Positions 1-8,175 of a stretch of 64,000 nt of DNA are shown here, one piece after another. The notes under the pieces are model-generated. The model saw nothing but the letters and a program-made list of their open reading frames with translations. It ran no database searches and was not told the DNA's origin. This DNA comes from Oceanobacillus arenosus (GTDB lineage Bacteria; Bacillota; Bacilli; Bacillales; Amphibacillaceae). The DNA lies in assembly GCF_003369575.1 (NCBI RefSeq), contig NZ_PIOC01000016.1:1-64000 (forward strand), written 5' to 3'. Numbering within the stretch: position 1 is the first letter of the stretch; every line of letters begins with the position of its first letter. Both the position numbers and the translations under genes were made by a program.

Positions 1-1
1 C

Positions 2-118
2 CCAGCCGTAGAATCAGTATCGGCAATCATAAACATTTTCATTCTCTGTGGTGAAGCGCTGATTTTTGCGCTTCATGGATGGCTAACGGGTGCGATAGTT
101 AAACAAGCCGATGAGTAA
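2..118 (+). CDS. 3' end of a membrane protein gene (partial)
   Basis: An open frame enters from the left edge and stops at a TAA at 116-118, giving 38 residues. They contain one long hydrophobic stretch (from VSAIINIFILCGEAL through HGWLTGAIVK) and a short charged tail ending QADE, as expected of the last membrane segment of an integral membrane protein. Too little is present to name the family. Basis: direct translation only. Confidence 0.5.
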   Translation, partial: PAVESVSAIINIFILCGEALIFALHGWLTGAIVKQADE

Positions 119-436
119 TATAGCCATCTTTTCGAGTTAAAAAATCCGAGAATGTTTTTGGAATATTATTATAGTACTCATATATAAGGATAAGGGTATA
201 TTTTAAAGTTCACCGCGTTAAATTAGTATAAATAACTAATAATGAGGGGTAAGCTAAAAATGTTAAAAAGATTCCTCACAAAACGAATATGATTTGCTTC
301 CATAAGCGAATTAGAACCACAATAATGTAGAAATTAAAGTAAATAGAGAGTAGGAACTCAGGTAGAGATGTTATTATCTATTAGGTTTTCTCCATCTTTA
401 CTTACAACTAAAAAAGATACTAAAGGATGATAATCG
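119..436. other. Intergenic stretch with a possible 10-codon ORF
   Basis: AT-rich spacer between the truncated membrane protein and the DedA-type gene. The only coding-like item is a tiny ORF at 260-292 (MLKRFLTKRI) preceded by GAGGGGT at a workable distance. It could be a leader peptide or chance. No clear terminator hairpin or riboswitch fold was recognised. Confidence 0.3.
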
Positions 437-1741
437 GTGGGTGATATTACAGCATATATTGACCAATTTGGATATATTGTGCTATTCGTTGCCCTTTTAT
501 TAGAATTGATCGCACTTCCATTACCAGGTGAAATTCTTATGACTTATACAGGATTTCTTGTTTTTCAAGGACGTTTAAATTGGATACTAAGTATTTTAAT
601 AGCTGGTTTTGGATCCTGTATAGGAATGACTATCTCTTACTGGATAGGTTATAAGGTAGGACAACCGTTCTTCGAAAAATACGGTTCTCGTTTTCATATG
701 GGTCCAGAACGAATTGGAAAATTTTCCCACTGGTTTAGCAAGTATGGGAATAAGCTGTTGCTGATTGCTTATTTTATCCCTGGAATTAGACATATTACGG
801 GGTACTTTTCAGGAACTACCCGACTGCCTTTTCGAATGTACGCTGTTTTTGCCTATACTGGAGCATTTCTGTGGGTGATGGTATTTATAACACTCGGTAA
901 AGTACTAGGTCCACAATGGGAGACGTTTCACAGTTCAATTAAAAAGTATCTCATTATTGGGGTGATAGCAGCTGCCGTCGTTTTTATTGTGATTTACATC
1001 TACAAAAAATATAAAGAGGAGATAAAAGAGACAGTCATTAGGTTATTAAATCTAACTTTGACTATTTTTCATACGAGAAGACGAGTTGGCTTTCTATTAA
1101 CTGTGACTTTTATCCTGACGTTGGGCCTTTTGATTCTCATGTTTGGCATGATAGAGGATTTTCTTGGAAACGAGTTTACCAATTTTAATCAAACTGTGGA
1201 TTTATTGATTTCCTTAGTTTTTAATAAGGACTGGATAGAGGCAATGCAAATATTTTTATTCCTAGGTTCGAGGCAAGTCCAACTTATACTTATCAGCTTT
1301 ACATTCATTTGGATTTTATGGAAAGGTGAGAATAAATTAATTGAGTTAGGTTCTCTGTTAATCGTTATTTTAGGTGGGGAACTCTTTGAAGAAAGTTTGA
1401 GGAGAATTTTTCAAATCCTTTCCCCTGTTCCCTATTCGTTCACGAATCATCCTTTTCGTAATTTTCCAAGCGAGCAATCTTTAATGAATTTTGTTTTTTA
1501 CGGCTTTGCAGTATTTATATGTGTACGCTTTATAAAAAACGCTTGGTCTCACACCCTTGTTCCAATAGCCGGATTAGGTGTGTTAATTCTTATTGCCATC
1601 AGTCGATTGTTCTTTAAAGTCGAACTCCCGAGTGATATTGCTGCTGGCTACGTCTTTGGAGGAGTCTGGCTAGGCTTAAATATTCTCTTACTAGAAATAT
1701 TTCGATTACTAAGGAGAATAGATATAGATCAATTACACTAG
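437..1741 (+). CDS. DedA-family membrane protein fused to a degenerate PAP2-like domain
   Basis: The 434-residue polytopic membrane protein starts with GTG behind an AAAGGAT site. Residues 1-200 are a DedA/SNARE-associated domain: an early LPLPGE re-entrant motif and the FIPGIRHITGYFSG segment typical of DedA. These proteins act in undecaprenyl-phosphate or phospholipid translocation. Residues 220-430 look like a PAP2 lipid-phosphatase module with about six membrane segments. The motif that should read PSGH reads PSEQ (344-347), and the third motif, SR-x5-H-x3-D, keeps its spacing but has E396 in place of histidine. The first, lysine/arginine motif is also weak. The phosphatase half is therefore probably inactive or repurposed. 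DedA-PAP2 fusions are known in Firmicutes; the loss of both histidines is what I see here. It appears monocistronic. Confidence 0.8.
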   Translation: MGDITAYIDQFGYIVLFVALLLELIALPLPGEILMTYTGFLVFQGRLNWILSILIAGFGSCIGMTISYWIGYKVGQPFFEKYGSRFHMGPERIGKFSHWFSKYGNKLLLIAYFIPGIRHITGYFSGTTRLPFRMYAVFAYTGAFLWVMVFITLGKVLGPQWETFHSSIKKYLIIGVIAAAVVFIVIYIYKKYKEEIKETVIRLLNLTLTIFHTRRRVGFLLTVTFILTLGLLILMFGMIEDFLGNEFTNFNQTVDLLISLVFNKDWIEAMQIFLFLGSRQVQLILISFTFIWILWKGENKLIELGSLLIVILGGELFEESLRRIFQILSPVPYSFTNHPFRNFPSEQSLMNFVFYGFAVFICVRFIKNAWSHTLVPIAGLGVLILIAISRLFFKVELPSDIAAGYVFGGVWLGLNILLLEIFRLLRRIDIDQLH

Positions 1742-2215
1742 TAAGATAAATGGATATTGTGAATAAATGTACTTAAAGTAACTGGTGCTTTACTTAAATA
1801 AGCTCCATAATCAAAAGACCTTTAATATACACCAGTTTATACACAGTCGGTATGTTGAAGGCCTTTTGATAGATAGAAAATATAAGCGATTCCATACATG
1901 AGTTAAATGCCAAATACACTAATTTCTTTAGGAAATAACAATAAACCATAAAATTTCCTAAAAAAAATGTAAAGCATAACTCTTCCTAAAAGTTTAAATA
2001 AATAGTAAAACAAGATTTTATTCAAGTAATAATTTAATTTAATGGGTGATAAATCTTATATAAAGTGATGAAATGCCTTGTGGCTCTTAGGCTGGAAACT
2101 ATATGCTTTATTACTAGGAAATTATATGCTTTACGTCACATTTAGTTTTCTTATTATAGTTTAAAAAATTGCTCCTCAAATAACAGTTTATTTTTTAAAA
2201 GAGCTTCATCATATT
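1742..2215. other. Intergenic region, no intact gene
   Basis: About 470 bases without a convincing ORF. An imperfect inverted repeat (ATCAAAAGACCTT near 1809 and AAGGCCTTTTGAT near 1858) may end transcription of the DedA-type gene. The stretch CTGGTGCTTTACTTAAATAA near 1782 resembles the start of the degenerate element at 53.4 and 54.4 kb. The rest is AT-rich without recognised structure. Confidence 0.3.
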
Positions 2216-2486
2216 TACAAATACCAAGTATTTTAACTATAGTAATTGCTAAAGATTCGGATGGAAGAAGGGAATTAATTTCACCAACTAAAAATATGTT
2301 GATGGTGCGTGAAAGAGTTTCTTCCATCAAGAATCAGCACCTAATGAAAATATAGAGATGCTACAAATCTTTATTCGCCCATATGCAGCAGATTAAAAAC
2401 CAGAAGTTCAATTTGCAGGAAGGACGATCGAGTAAAAGGGTGAGTGGTTAATTTATAAATTTTATCTGATCCCACAATCTACTTAA
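2216..2486 (+). pseudogene. Decayed pirin-like cupin gene (C-terminal part)
   Basis: Translation in consecutive frames gives protein-like segments: a stretch around KNMLMVRERVSS, then EMLQIFIRPYAAD, then, after a one-base shift, KPEVQFAGRTIE and KGEWLIYKFYLIPQST. The pieces are interrupted by stop codons and a frameshift near 2392. The order and wording (EMLQIFIRP followed by KPEVQF) resemble the C-terminal domain of pirin/YhhW-type cupins. No start or ribosome site remains. Family assignment is from memory of the motif and is moderately sure; the pseudogene state follows from the visible stops. Confidence 0.45.
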
Positions 2487-2507
2487 CGGTGAGAACTTAA
2501 CTAATCA

Positions 2508-3296
2508 TCAGTCCTTACTCGTTAGAATTCCGTCGATCATATTAAATTCAGGTATTAAATCAGAAAGTGAAACGAATTCCGCCTGATTTTGATAGATGGG
2601 GATGTATTCTTTTAGGACGCTAAATGTCATAGGCCCTGGTACCCCAACATGACCAATAGCAATCGTTTTTTCATGGTCTATTAATTGCTTCGACAGTAAA
2701 TCGGCTTGCTTCTTAATATGCTGTGTTGTATATACAGCATCAAAAAATAAATTATTTTCCAAAACAGGGACATTCATTTCAGTAGCTACTTTTTTCACGA
2801 CACTCTTTCCCGTTGTCTTACTATCGAGATAGAATAGAGCGTTTTCCTTGCAGACTTCGAGAATTATCTTCATTATTCTCTCATCCTCCGTAATCTTAGA
2901 ACCCATATGATTATTCATTCCGACGGCATGGGGCACATCTTTAATTGCAGACTCTACTCGTTCTCTAATTTCTTGATCACTTAAATCGGATGTGATGGCT
3001 CCAGGACCGAGCCAACTTTTCTTTCCTTTCTTTGGTTCCATCGGTAAATGGACAATGACTTCGTGACCATTATGATATGCAAGCTCTGCATCTTCTTTTG
3101 TAGAAGGCATAAACGGCATAATTGCTACGGTTAGTTTTATTGGCAAATGAAGTATTTCTTTCGTTCCTTTCATATTATTGCCAAGGTCATCGATAACAAT
3201 TGCCAGCTCTTTTTTTAAATGCGGTGATGATTCTGCAAAAGCAGGTTGTATAAATGAAAATAGAAAAAGGATGCTACAAATCAATATTTTTTTCAT
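2508..3296 (-). CDS. Divergent polysaccharide deacetylase family protein (YibQ type)
   Basis: The 262-residue protein has an N-terminal signal peptide (hydrophobic core 4-19, AFA cleavage site), so it acts outside the membrane. The mature part opens with ELAIVIDDLGNN, the hallmark of the divergent polysaccharide deacetylase family (COG2861/DUF610), followed by LTVAIMPFMPST, an HLPMEP segment, NNHMGSKIT and GHVGVPG near the C-terminus. The fold is a NodB-like barrel. The enzymatic activity of this family is not firmly established; a role in envelope polysaccharide or peptidoglycan turnover is inferred. It is divergent from the secreted protein gene at 3501, so the two may share a promoter region. 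Length is normal for the family. Confidence 0.85.
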   Translation of the reverse strand: MKKILICSILFLFSFIQPAFAESSPHLKKELAIVIDDLGNNMKGTKEILHLPIKLTVAIMPFMPSTKEDAELAYHNGHEVIVHLPMEPKKGKKSWLGPGAITSDLSDQEIRERVESAIKDVPHAVGMNNHMGSKITEDERIMKIILEVCKENALFYLDSKTTGKSVVKKVATEMNVPVLENNLFFDAVYTTQHIKKQADLLSKQLIDHEKTIAIGHVGVPGPMTFSVLKEYIPIYQNQAEFVSLSDLIPEFNMIDGILTSKD

Positions 3297-3500
3297 GAAC
3301 TACACCTCTGGATTTTTACTTTTAGCATCCCACAATTCTTACAAAAAATATGAAGCAAATTATGGTGCTTTTTGGAAGAAGGTTTGCTCACCATAATGTG
3401 TATAAAGTGAAGTATGGAAAGTTGCAAAAGATGGAATCAGTAGCTACCGATTGGGCAATATATTTTTATAAACAAAAATATATAACAACGGAGAAATCAA

Positions 3501-4358
3501 ATGGACAGCAAATTCTTTGTCAAAACATTTGTAATCAGCTTGATGTTAACCATTCCATTCAGCAATCATATTACAGCCTTGGTTCAGGAAAGTAATCATT
3601 TCCCTATAAGTTTTAAAATCAATATGTTGCCGTGGCAAGAAGTAGACAAAATGATTCCTAATAAAGCAACATTCACCATCATCGATTTTGAAACTGGATT
3701 ATCTTTCAATGTTCAACGAAGGGCAGGGGAAAGCCATGCAGATGTCCAGCCACTAACGAAGAAAGACACACAAATCATGAAGGAAATTTATAATAATACG
3801 TGGAGTTGGAAAAGGAGAGCCGTTATTGTAAAAGTCAATGACCAAATGGTTGCAGCGTCGATGCATGGAATGCCACATGGCGCTGGTGCTCTTAACAATG
3901 GATTTCCAGGCCACTTTTGTGTGCATTTTATCGGCAGCAAGACACATCGATCAAATAAAGAAGATCCAGCCCATAAAATAATGATTTTGAGGGCAGGGAA
4001 TCAGCTTGATGAATATTTGACTAAGGTGAACCCTGAAGAGTTAATACAGATCTTCGTGATTGCAATGAATCAGAAAGATGATTATTTGTTGGATCGAACC
4101 TTTACAAAATCCGATCATCAGCAAGATTTTCATAAACTTGTTGTAGATATCACAAGAATTGATATCATTGAGATGGAGCTTTCAGAATCACAACATAAAG
4201 AAAATAATGATTTGCTTGTCAAAATACCTGTTGAAATCAAGATGATGACAAAAGAAGATGGAATAGTAAAGAAAACAGTACAATTTACGATCCAAAGAAC
4301 GGGGATAATGGATCGTTGGCTTATTAATCGTGACGCACTATACGAAGAATTCAGCTGA
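3501..4358 (+). CDS. Secreted protein with conserved HG/GHFCxHF motifs, function unknown
   Basis: The 285-residue protein begins with a signal-peptide-like segment (residues 5-27) and has a CGGAGA ribosome site. The centre carries PWQEVDKMIP, FTIIDFETGLSFNVQRR, SHADVQPLTKKDTQIMKEIY, WSWKRRAVIVKV and then MHGMPHGAG with NNGFPGHFCVHF. I recognise this block from uncharacterised Firmicute proteins in which it often sits beside peptidoglycan-binding domains. The clustered H, C and H residues suggest a metal or catalytic site, which is inference. The C-terminal 110 residues show no motif I can name. Location beside two NodB-type deacetylases fits a cell-wall role. It ends before a bidirectional terminator at 4471. 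Confidence 0.7.
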   Translation: MDSKFFVKTFVISLMLTIPFSNHITALVQESNHFPISFKINMLPWQEVDKMIPNKATFTIIDFETGLSFNVQRRAGESHADVQPLTKKDTQIMKEIYNNTWSWKRRAVIVKVNDQMVAASMHGMPHGAGALNNGFPGHFCVHFIGSKTHRSNKEDPAHKIMILRAGNQLDEYLTKVNPEELIQIFVIAMNQKDDYLLDRTFTKSDHQQDFHKLVVDITRIDIIEMELSESQHKENNDLLVKIPVEIKMMTKEDGIVKKTVQFTIQRTGIMDRWLINRDALYEEFS

Positions 4359-4470
4359 AAGTGAATTAGACGGCATATTTTCCGAACTTACTTCATTTGG
4401 CTACCTTTTCTCAGCGAACAATGTAAGGGTGCTGGATTGAATCGGATAATGATTAACAATTTTCCATAAC

Positions 4471-4508
4471 CTAAAACAACCATCTGTTAAAGCAGGTGGT
4501 TGTTTTAG
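4471..4508. terminator. Hairpin between convergent genes, probable bidirectional terminator
   Basis: A 16-bp stem (CTAAAACAACCATCTG at 4471-4486 against CAGGTGGTTGTTTTAG at 4493-4508, one G-T pair) closes a 6-base loop. A and T tracts lie within the stem. It sits between the convergent genes ending at 4358 (+) and 4671 (-). Confidence 0.6.
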
Positions 4509-4597
4509 GTGTAAAGCATATCTCTATTTTTTTATTCATACGTGCATGGGAAACGTGAGTGAGTATCGCAAAGAAAATCCCGATTCTGTTCAACTAA

Positions 4598-4633
4598 CAT
4601 TAAGTGGGGGGCGGATATTACCCCCACTTAATG
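4598..4633. terminator. Second perfect hairpin downstream of the deacetylase gene
   Basis: A perfect 13-bp stem (CATTAAGTGGGGG at 4598-4610, CCCCCACTTAATG at 4621-4633) has a 10-base loop. It lies 38 bases past the stop of the minus-strand gene at 4671 but lacks a strong T tract on either side. It could be a weak terminator or an mRNA-stabilising 3' end. Confidence 0.45.
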
Positions 4634-4670
4634 AAGCTTCACTTTATCAAAAATGTTAGACATGGGAAAC

Positions 4671-5423
4671 TTAATATAGAAAAAGCTCTAAGAAACGAGA
4701 GTCTTTCATGTCAGTTCGTAACATCATTTCCGAAACCGTTACAAATTCATATCCTTCTTTTGCTAATATAGGTAAAATCCTTTTTAGTGATTCAACGGTT
4801 CGGCTTCTGTCTCCGCCTGCATCATGAAGCAGAATAATATCACCTGGACTTATATTCCTAATGATGTGATTCGTAATTCGATTGACACTAGGATTTTTCC
4901 AGTCCTCAGGATCCTGATGCCATGACCAGAGGACAACATGATAACCGCTATCGACTGCTGTATTTATGATTAAATCATTATAAGTTCCACCAACTGGACG
5001 AAAAAGCGTTGGTTTCGTTCCAGTAATTTCATAAATGATTTCTGCTGTTGCATCTATTTCCTTCTTTAACTCCAAAGAACTCACGGGGTGATAGTGATGA
5101 TTATAGGTATGATTTGCTATTTCATGACCCTCTGTATATTGACGATAAACAAGCCCAGGATATTTTTTAGCATGTGCACCCAAAACAAAAAAAGTAGCTT
5201 TTGCATTATACTCTGCCAATGTATCTAGAATATTAGGAGTGTATAGCGGATGTGGGCCATCATCAAAGGTGATCGCAACCATTTTTTCCTTCGTATCTAA
5301 GTCCCATGTGACCTGACCTGTCTTTTCATAGTCCCAGCGGTCTTTTGCTAATGCCTGCATATTTGAAAAAAAGAATACATAAAAGAATAGTGAAAGGAAA
5401 AGGATAAATGGCCGTCTCTTCAT
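4671..5423 (-). CDS. Secreted polysaccharide deacetylase (NodB domain)
   Basis: The 250-residue protein has an N-terminal hydrophobic signal or anchor (residues 5-24) followed by a complete NodB homology domain. Motif 1 is ITFDDGPH with the catalytic and metal-binding aspartates, motif 2 is HTYNHHYH (metal histidines), motif 3 is FRPVGGTYN, motif 4 is WHQDPEDW and motif 5 is ILLHDAGG. All expected catalytic residues are present, so it should be an active N-deacetylase on peptidoglycan or another GlcNAc polymer. It resembles the B. subtilis PdaB/YheN/YlxY type, but I cannot assign an ortholog. It appears monocistronic, with two hairpins downstream and a GAGGTG site before the ATG. Confidence 0.9.
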   Translation of the reverse strand: MKRRPFILFLSLFFYVFFFSNMQALAKDRWDYEKTGQVTWDLDTKEKMVAITFDDGPHPLYTPNILDTLAEYNAKATFFVLGAHAKKYPGLVYRQYTEGHEIANHTYNHHYHPVSSLELKKEIDATAEIIYEITGTKPTLFRPVGGTYNDLIINTAVDSGYHVVLWSWHQDPEDWKNPSVNRITNHIIRNISPGDIILLHDAGGDRSRTVESLKRILPILAKEGYEFVTVSEMMLRTDMKDSRFLELFLY

Positions 5424-5529
5424 GATAACTGCACCTCAATGAAAAAATATTTTATGACTACAAAGGAATGTGGTCTCTCATTAGTCTATGGAGTTTTAAA
5501 AAATTTAGTCATTCGGAAAGGCGCTTATT

Positions 5530-6192
5530 TTACTTCCGTCCATAATCTGCTTTGATTTCACCCCAGTTTTTTGTGTCCCATTTCAGTATTTTATTTTCAT
5601 ATGAATGATGGTGGAGCCAGTCGAGGGCACGGTCAATCAAGTCCCATATTTCAGCGGTAGACTCATCCCTTTTCAAAGTTGTTGACACGGCCTTTTCCCT
5701 TATCCATTTCATGGCATTTCGTGAATCAGTATAAACGGTTTTATTACTACCAATCTGATTCAAATATGCCAATGCATGCACAATCGCAAGGAATTCTCCT
5801 AAATTATTCGTGCCTTTACTAATTGGTCCGTACGAAAAGATTACTTCTCCCGTTTCTGTATCTACACCTTGATATTCCACTGGACCAGGATTTCCGCGGG
5901 TTCCAACGTCAACGGAAATGCTATTAAAATCGATTTCATTGGAGGTTAAAGCGCTTAGTTTACCTGAACTTGTTTTTCTATTCGATTGACCTTTCGCAGT
6001 TTTTTGCGCATTTCCTTTACCCCAATGATGTTGCCAGCCCTCACGATAAGCCTTTTCCGCTAGTTCCAGACTTTCAAAGGATTTGAACTTTGCTTGATCA
6101 AAGTGGTTCGTCTGCGCTTGGCAGTCTGACCAGCTCGAATATATACCTGGTTTTCTACCAACCCAGACAACATAATATTTTTTCTTTGCCAT
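5530..6192 (-). CDS. Ribonuclease HI with N-terminal viroplasmin (RNA/DNA-hybrid binding) domain
   Basis: The first 50 residues (KKYYVVWVGRKPGIYSSW and KFKSFESLELAEKAY) are the caulimovirus viroplasmin-like domain that binds RNA-DNA hybrids. After a polar linker, residues 85-220 form an RNase H fold with SVDVGTRGNPGP (first Asp), NNLGEFLAIVHAL (Glu), VYTDSRNAMKW (Asp) and a late Asp in IKADYGRK. The domain order matches eukaryote-like and Bacillus type HI enzymes. It would remove RNA from RNA-DNA hybrids in the cytoplasm. A strong AAGGAG site precedes the ATG, and it stands alone. Confidence 0.88.
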   Translation of the reverse strand: MAKKKYYVVWVGRKPGIYSSWSDCQAQTNHFDQAKFKSFESLELAEKAYREGWQHHWGKGNAQKTAKGQSNRKTSSGKLSALTSNEIDFNSISVDVGTRGNPGPVEYQGVDTETGEVIFSYGPISKGTNNLGEFLAIVHALAYLNQIGSNKTVYTDSRNAMKWIREKAVSTTLKRDESTAEIWDLIDRALDWLHHHSYENKILKWDTKNWGEIKADYGRK

Positions 6193-6339
6193 TGTATGTC
6201 TCCTTACGCGTTAATCATTTTCATCAATTATATCATTATATAACAAGTGTCAAACATGTTTAGTACATTCCCTGGTATTTTTACGTCTATTGATTAATAC
6301 AATAGTGATTCGTAGTAACTCTACATAGTAGGATTCTAC

Positions 6340-6368
6340 TTGCAAAATATTTTAATTATTGTTATTAT
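6340..6368 (+). promoter_or_regulatory. Probable sigma-A promoter for the amino-acid ABC transporter operon
   Basis: TTGCAA at 6340-6345 is followed after 17 bases by TATTAT at 6363-6368. It lies in the 357-base spacer ahead of glnQ, which contains no convincing gene or riboswitch. Basis: sequence match only. Confidence 0.4.
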
Positions 6369-6549
6369 TATACCAACTTGAAGGGGAAATACATTATTAT
6401 TTCTTTCGTGCATAAGGTTGGATAGACATAGAATATGTGAAACAAGTTACTTATAGGATATTTCAGACCTTTATCATGCACAGAAAAGAAAGCGGTTTAA
6501 TTTCCTTGTAAGTTAATGTGTTTATGGTCTAATGGGAAGGGGGGCAGAC

Positions 6550-7278
6550 ATGATTTCCTTTAATAATGTGAACAAATATTATGGTGATTTTCATGTTTTG
6601 AAAAACATTAACCTAATGATTAACAAGGGGGAAGTAGTTGTCATCATTGGTCCATCAGGGTCTGGTAAAAGCACGTTATTGAGATGTATCAATAGACTGG
6701 AAACAATATCTGACGGTTCTTTGACAATCGGAGACAAAGCAATCCATGATAAAAATACGGACATTAATAAAGTTAGGCAGCGGATTGGAATGGTATTTCA
6801 GCAATTTAATTTATACCCACATAAAACAGCGCTTGAAAATATTACGCTTGCTCCAATGAATGTATTAAAGAAATCAAAGGAAGAAGCCAAAGAGACTGCT
6901 GAGTTCTACTTAGGAAAAGTGGGGATTCCGAATAAAGCTTCCTCCTATCCTTCTCAGCTTTCAGGAGGTCAGCAACAACGTGTCGCAATTGCAAGGGCGC
7001 TTGCCATGAAACCGGAAATATTACTCTTTGATGAGCCAACTTCAGCACTTGACCCAGAAATGGTAGGGGAAGTATTAGATGTTATGAAGACGCTTGCGAA
7101 GGAAGGAATGACAATGGTTGTGGTAACACATGAAATGGGATTTGCCAAAGAAGTAGGAGATCGAATTATCTTTATTGATGAAGGTCAAATTCTTGAAGTG
7201 GCCGATCCTGTGGAATTTTTTGAGAACCCACAAGAGGATCGGGCTAAATTATTTCTTAGCCGTATATTAAATCATTAA
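6550..7278 (+). CDS. glnQ: Polar amino-acid ABC transporter, ATP-binding protein
   Basis: The 242-residue ATPase has Walker [11 protein letters not shown]-loop [10 protein letters not shown], signature LSGGQQQR, Walker [14 protein letters not shown] and switch histidine VVTHEMGF. Sequence and length match GlnQ/HisP-type subunits of polar amino-acid importers (PAAT family). I place the start at the ATG at 6550 behind AAGGGGGG; an upstream in-frame ATG at 6532 lacks a ribosome site. It is first in an operon with a binding lipoprotein and two permeases, all on the same strand, and would energise uptake of glutamine or a related amino acid. Substrate is inferred from family resemblance. Confidence 0.92.
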   Translation: MISFNNVNKYYGDFHVLKNINLMINKGEVVVIIGPSGSGKSTLLRCINRLETISDGSLTIGDKAIHDKNTDINKVRQRIGMVFQQFNLYPHKTALENITLAPMNVLKKSKEEAKETAEFYLGKVGIPNKASSYPSQLSGGQQQRVAIARALAMKPEILLFDEPTSALDPEMVGEVLDVMKTLAKEGMTMVVVTHEMGFAKEVGDRIIFIDEGQILEVADPVEFFENPQEDRAKLFLSRILNH

Positions 7279-7292
7279 AGAGGAGAGAGAAT

Positions 7293-8096
7293 ATGAGAAA
7301 ACTAAAAAGATTATCGGTTTTAGCAGTAATTGCTCTGCTTTCTATTATTCTATTAGCTGCATGTGGTTCTAGTAGTGATAAAGAAAGCGGGAATGTGTTA
7401 GAGACAATTAAGGATCGTGACAAAATCATCTTCGGTGTGAAATATGATACTAGACTCTTTGGGTTAAAGGATCCAGCTTCAGGCGAAGTAGAGGGATTTG
7501 ATATTGATATTGCGAAGCAAATCGCAAAAGAAATCGTAAGTGATGAAACGAAAGTTGAATTTGTTGAAGTTACATCAAAGACAAGGATACCTCTATTGAA
7601 CAAAGGGGATATTGATGCGATTATCGCGACCATGACCATTTCTGAAGAACGTAAAAAGGAAGTTGATTTTTCTGATGTTTACTTTGAAGCAGGTCAATCC
7701 CTATTAGTTAAAAATGGTAGTCCAATTGAAAGCATCGATGACCTTACGAAAGATACAACGGTACTTGCGGTAAAAGGATCCACTTCAACGGATAACATTC
7801 GCGAAGCAGCTCCAGATGCACAAGTATTGGAATTTGAAAATTATCAAGAGGCATTTACTGCCTTGAAATCTGGACAAGGGGATACATTGACAACGGATAA
7901 CTCAATTCTTTTAGGAATGGCTTCGGAAGATGATTCTTTCGGATTGGTAGGCGGTACATTCACTGACGAGCCTTATGGTATTGCAGTTAAAAAGGGGCAA
8001 AAAGAGCTAGTAGATGCAATTAATGATGCTTTGACAACAATTAAAGATAATGGGAAATATGACGAGATCTACAACGAGTGGATTAAGACGGAATAG
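7293..8096 (+). CDS. glnH: Amino-acid ABC transporter substrate-binding lipoprotein (glutamine type)
   Basis: The 267-residue precursor has a lipoprotein signal peptide ending in LLAACGSS, giving a lipid-modified Cys. The mature part is a type II periplasmic-binding fold of the SBP family 3: IIFGVKYDTRLFG, GFDIDIAKQIAKEI, the conserved IIATMTISEERKKEVDFSDVY and EPYGIAVKKGQKELV. This family binds polar amino acids, often glutamine or glutamate. The gene follows glnQ by 14 bases with its own GAGGAGAG site. The hairpin after it (8125-8152) may raise its expression relative to the permeases. The exact ligand cannot be read from sequence. Confidence 0.9.
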   Translation: MRKLKRLSVLAVIALLSIILLAACGSSSDKESGNVLETIKDRDKIIFGVKYDTRLFGLKDPASGEVEGFDIDIAKQIAKEIVSDETKVEFVEVTSKTRIPLLNKGDIDAIIATMTISEERKKEVDFSDVYFEAGQSLLVKNGSPIESIDDLTKDTTVLAVKGSTSTDNIREAAPDAQVLEFENYQEAFTALKSGQGDTLTTDNSILLGMASEDDSFGLVGGTFTDEPYGIAVKKGQKELVDAINDALTTIKDNGKYDEIYNEWIKTE

Positions 8097-8124
8097 AAAT
8101 AATTATTTAGAAGTGTTCATTGAC

Positions 8125-8152
8125 AGGATGGGCATGAAAAAATGCCCATCCT
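8125..8152 (+). terminator. Intra-operon hairpin between glnH and the permease genes
   Basis: A perfect 11-bp stem (AGGATGGGCAT at 8125-8135, ATGCCCATCCT at 8142-8152) has a 6-base loop and is followed only by AATTAAAT. It lies inside the operon. It could be a partial terminator or an RNase-blocking 3' end that keeps the binding protein more abundant than the permeases. Confidence 0.55.
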
Positions 8153-8175
8153 AATTAAATGATGTGGGGGGAGCT

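Noticed and set aside
3178-3595. Two plus-strand ORFs between the divergent deacetylase and secreted protein genes
   Set aside because: They overlap real genes, lack ribosome sites and have no protein-like motifs; the region is better read as divergent promoters.
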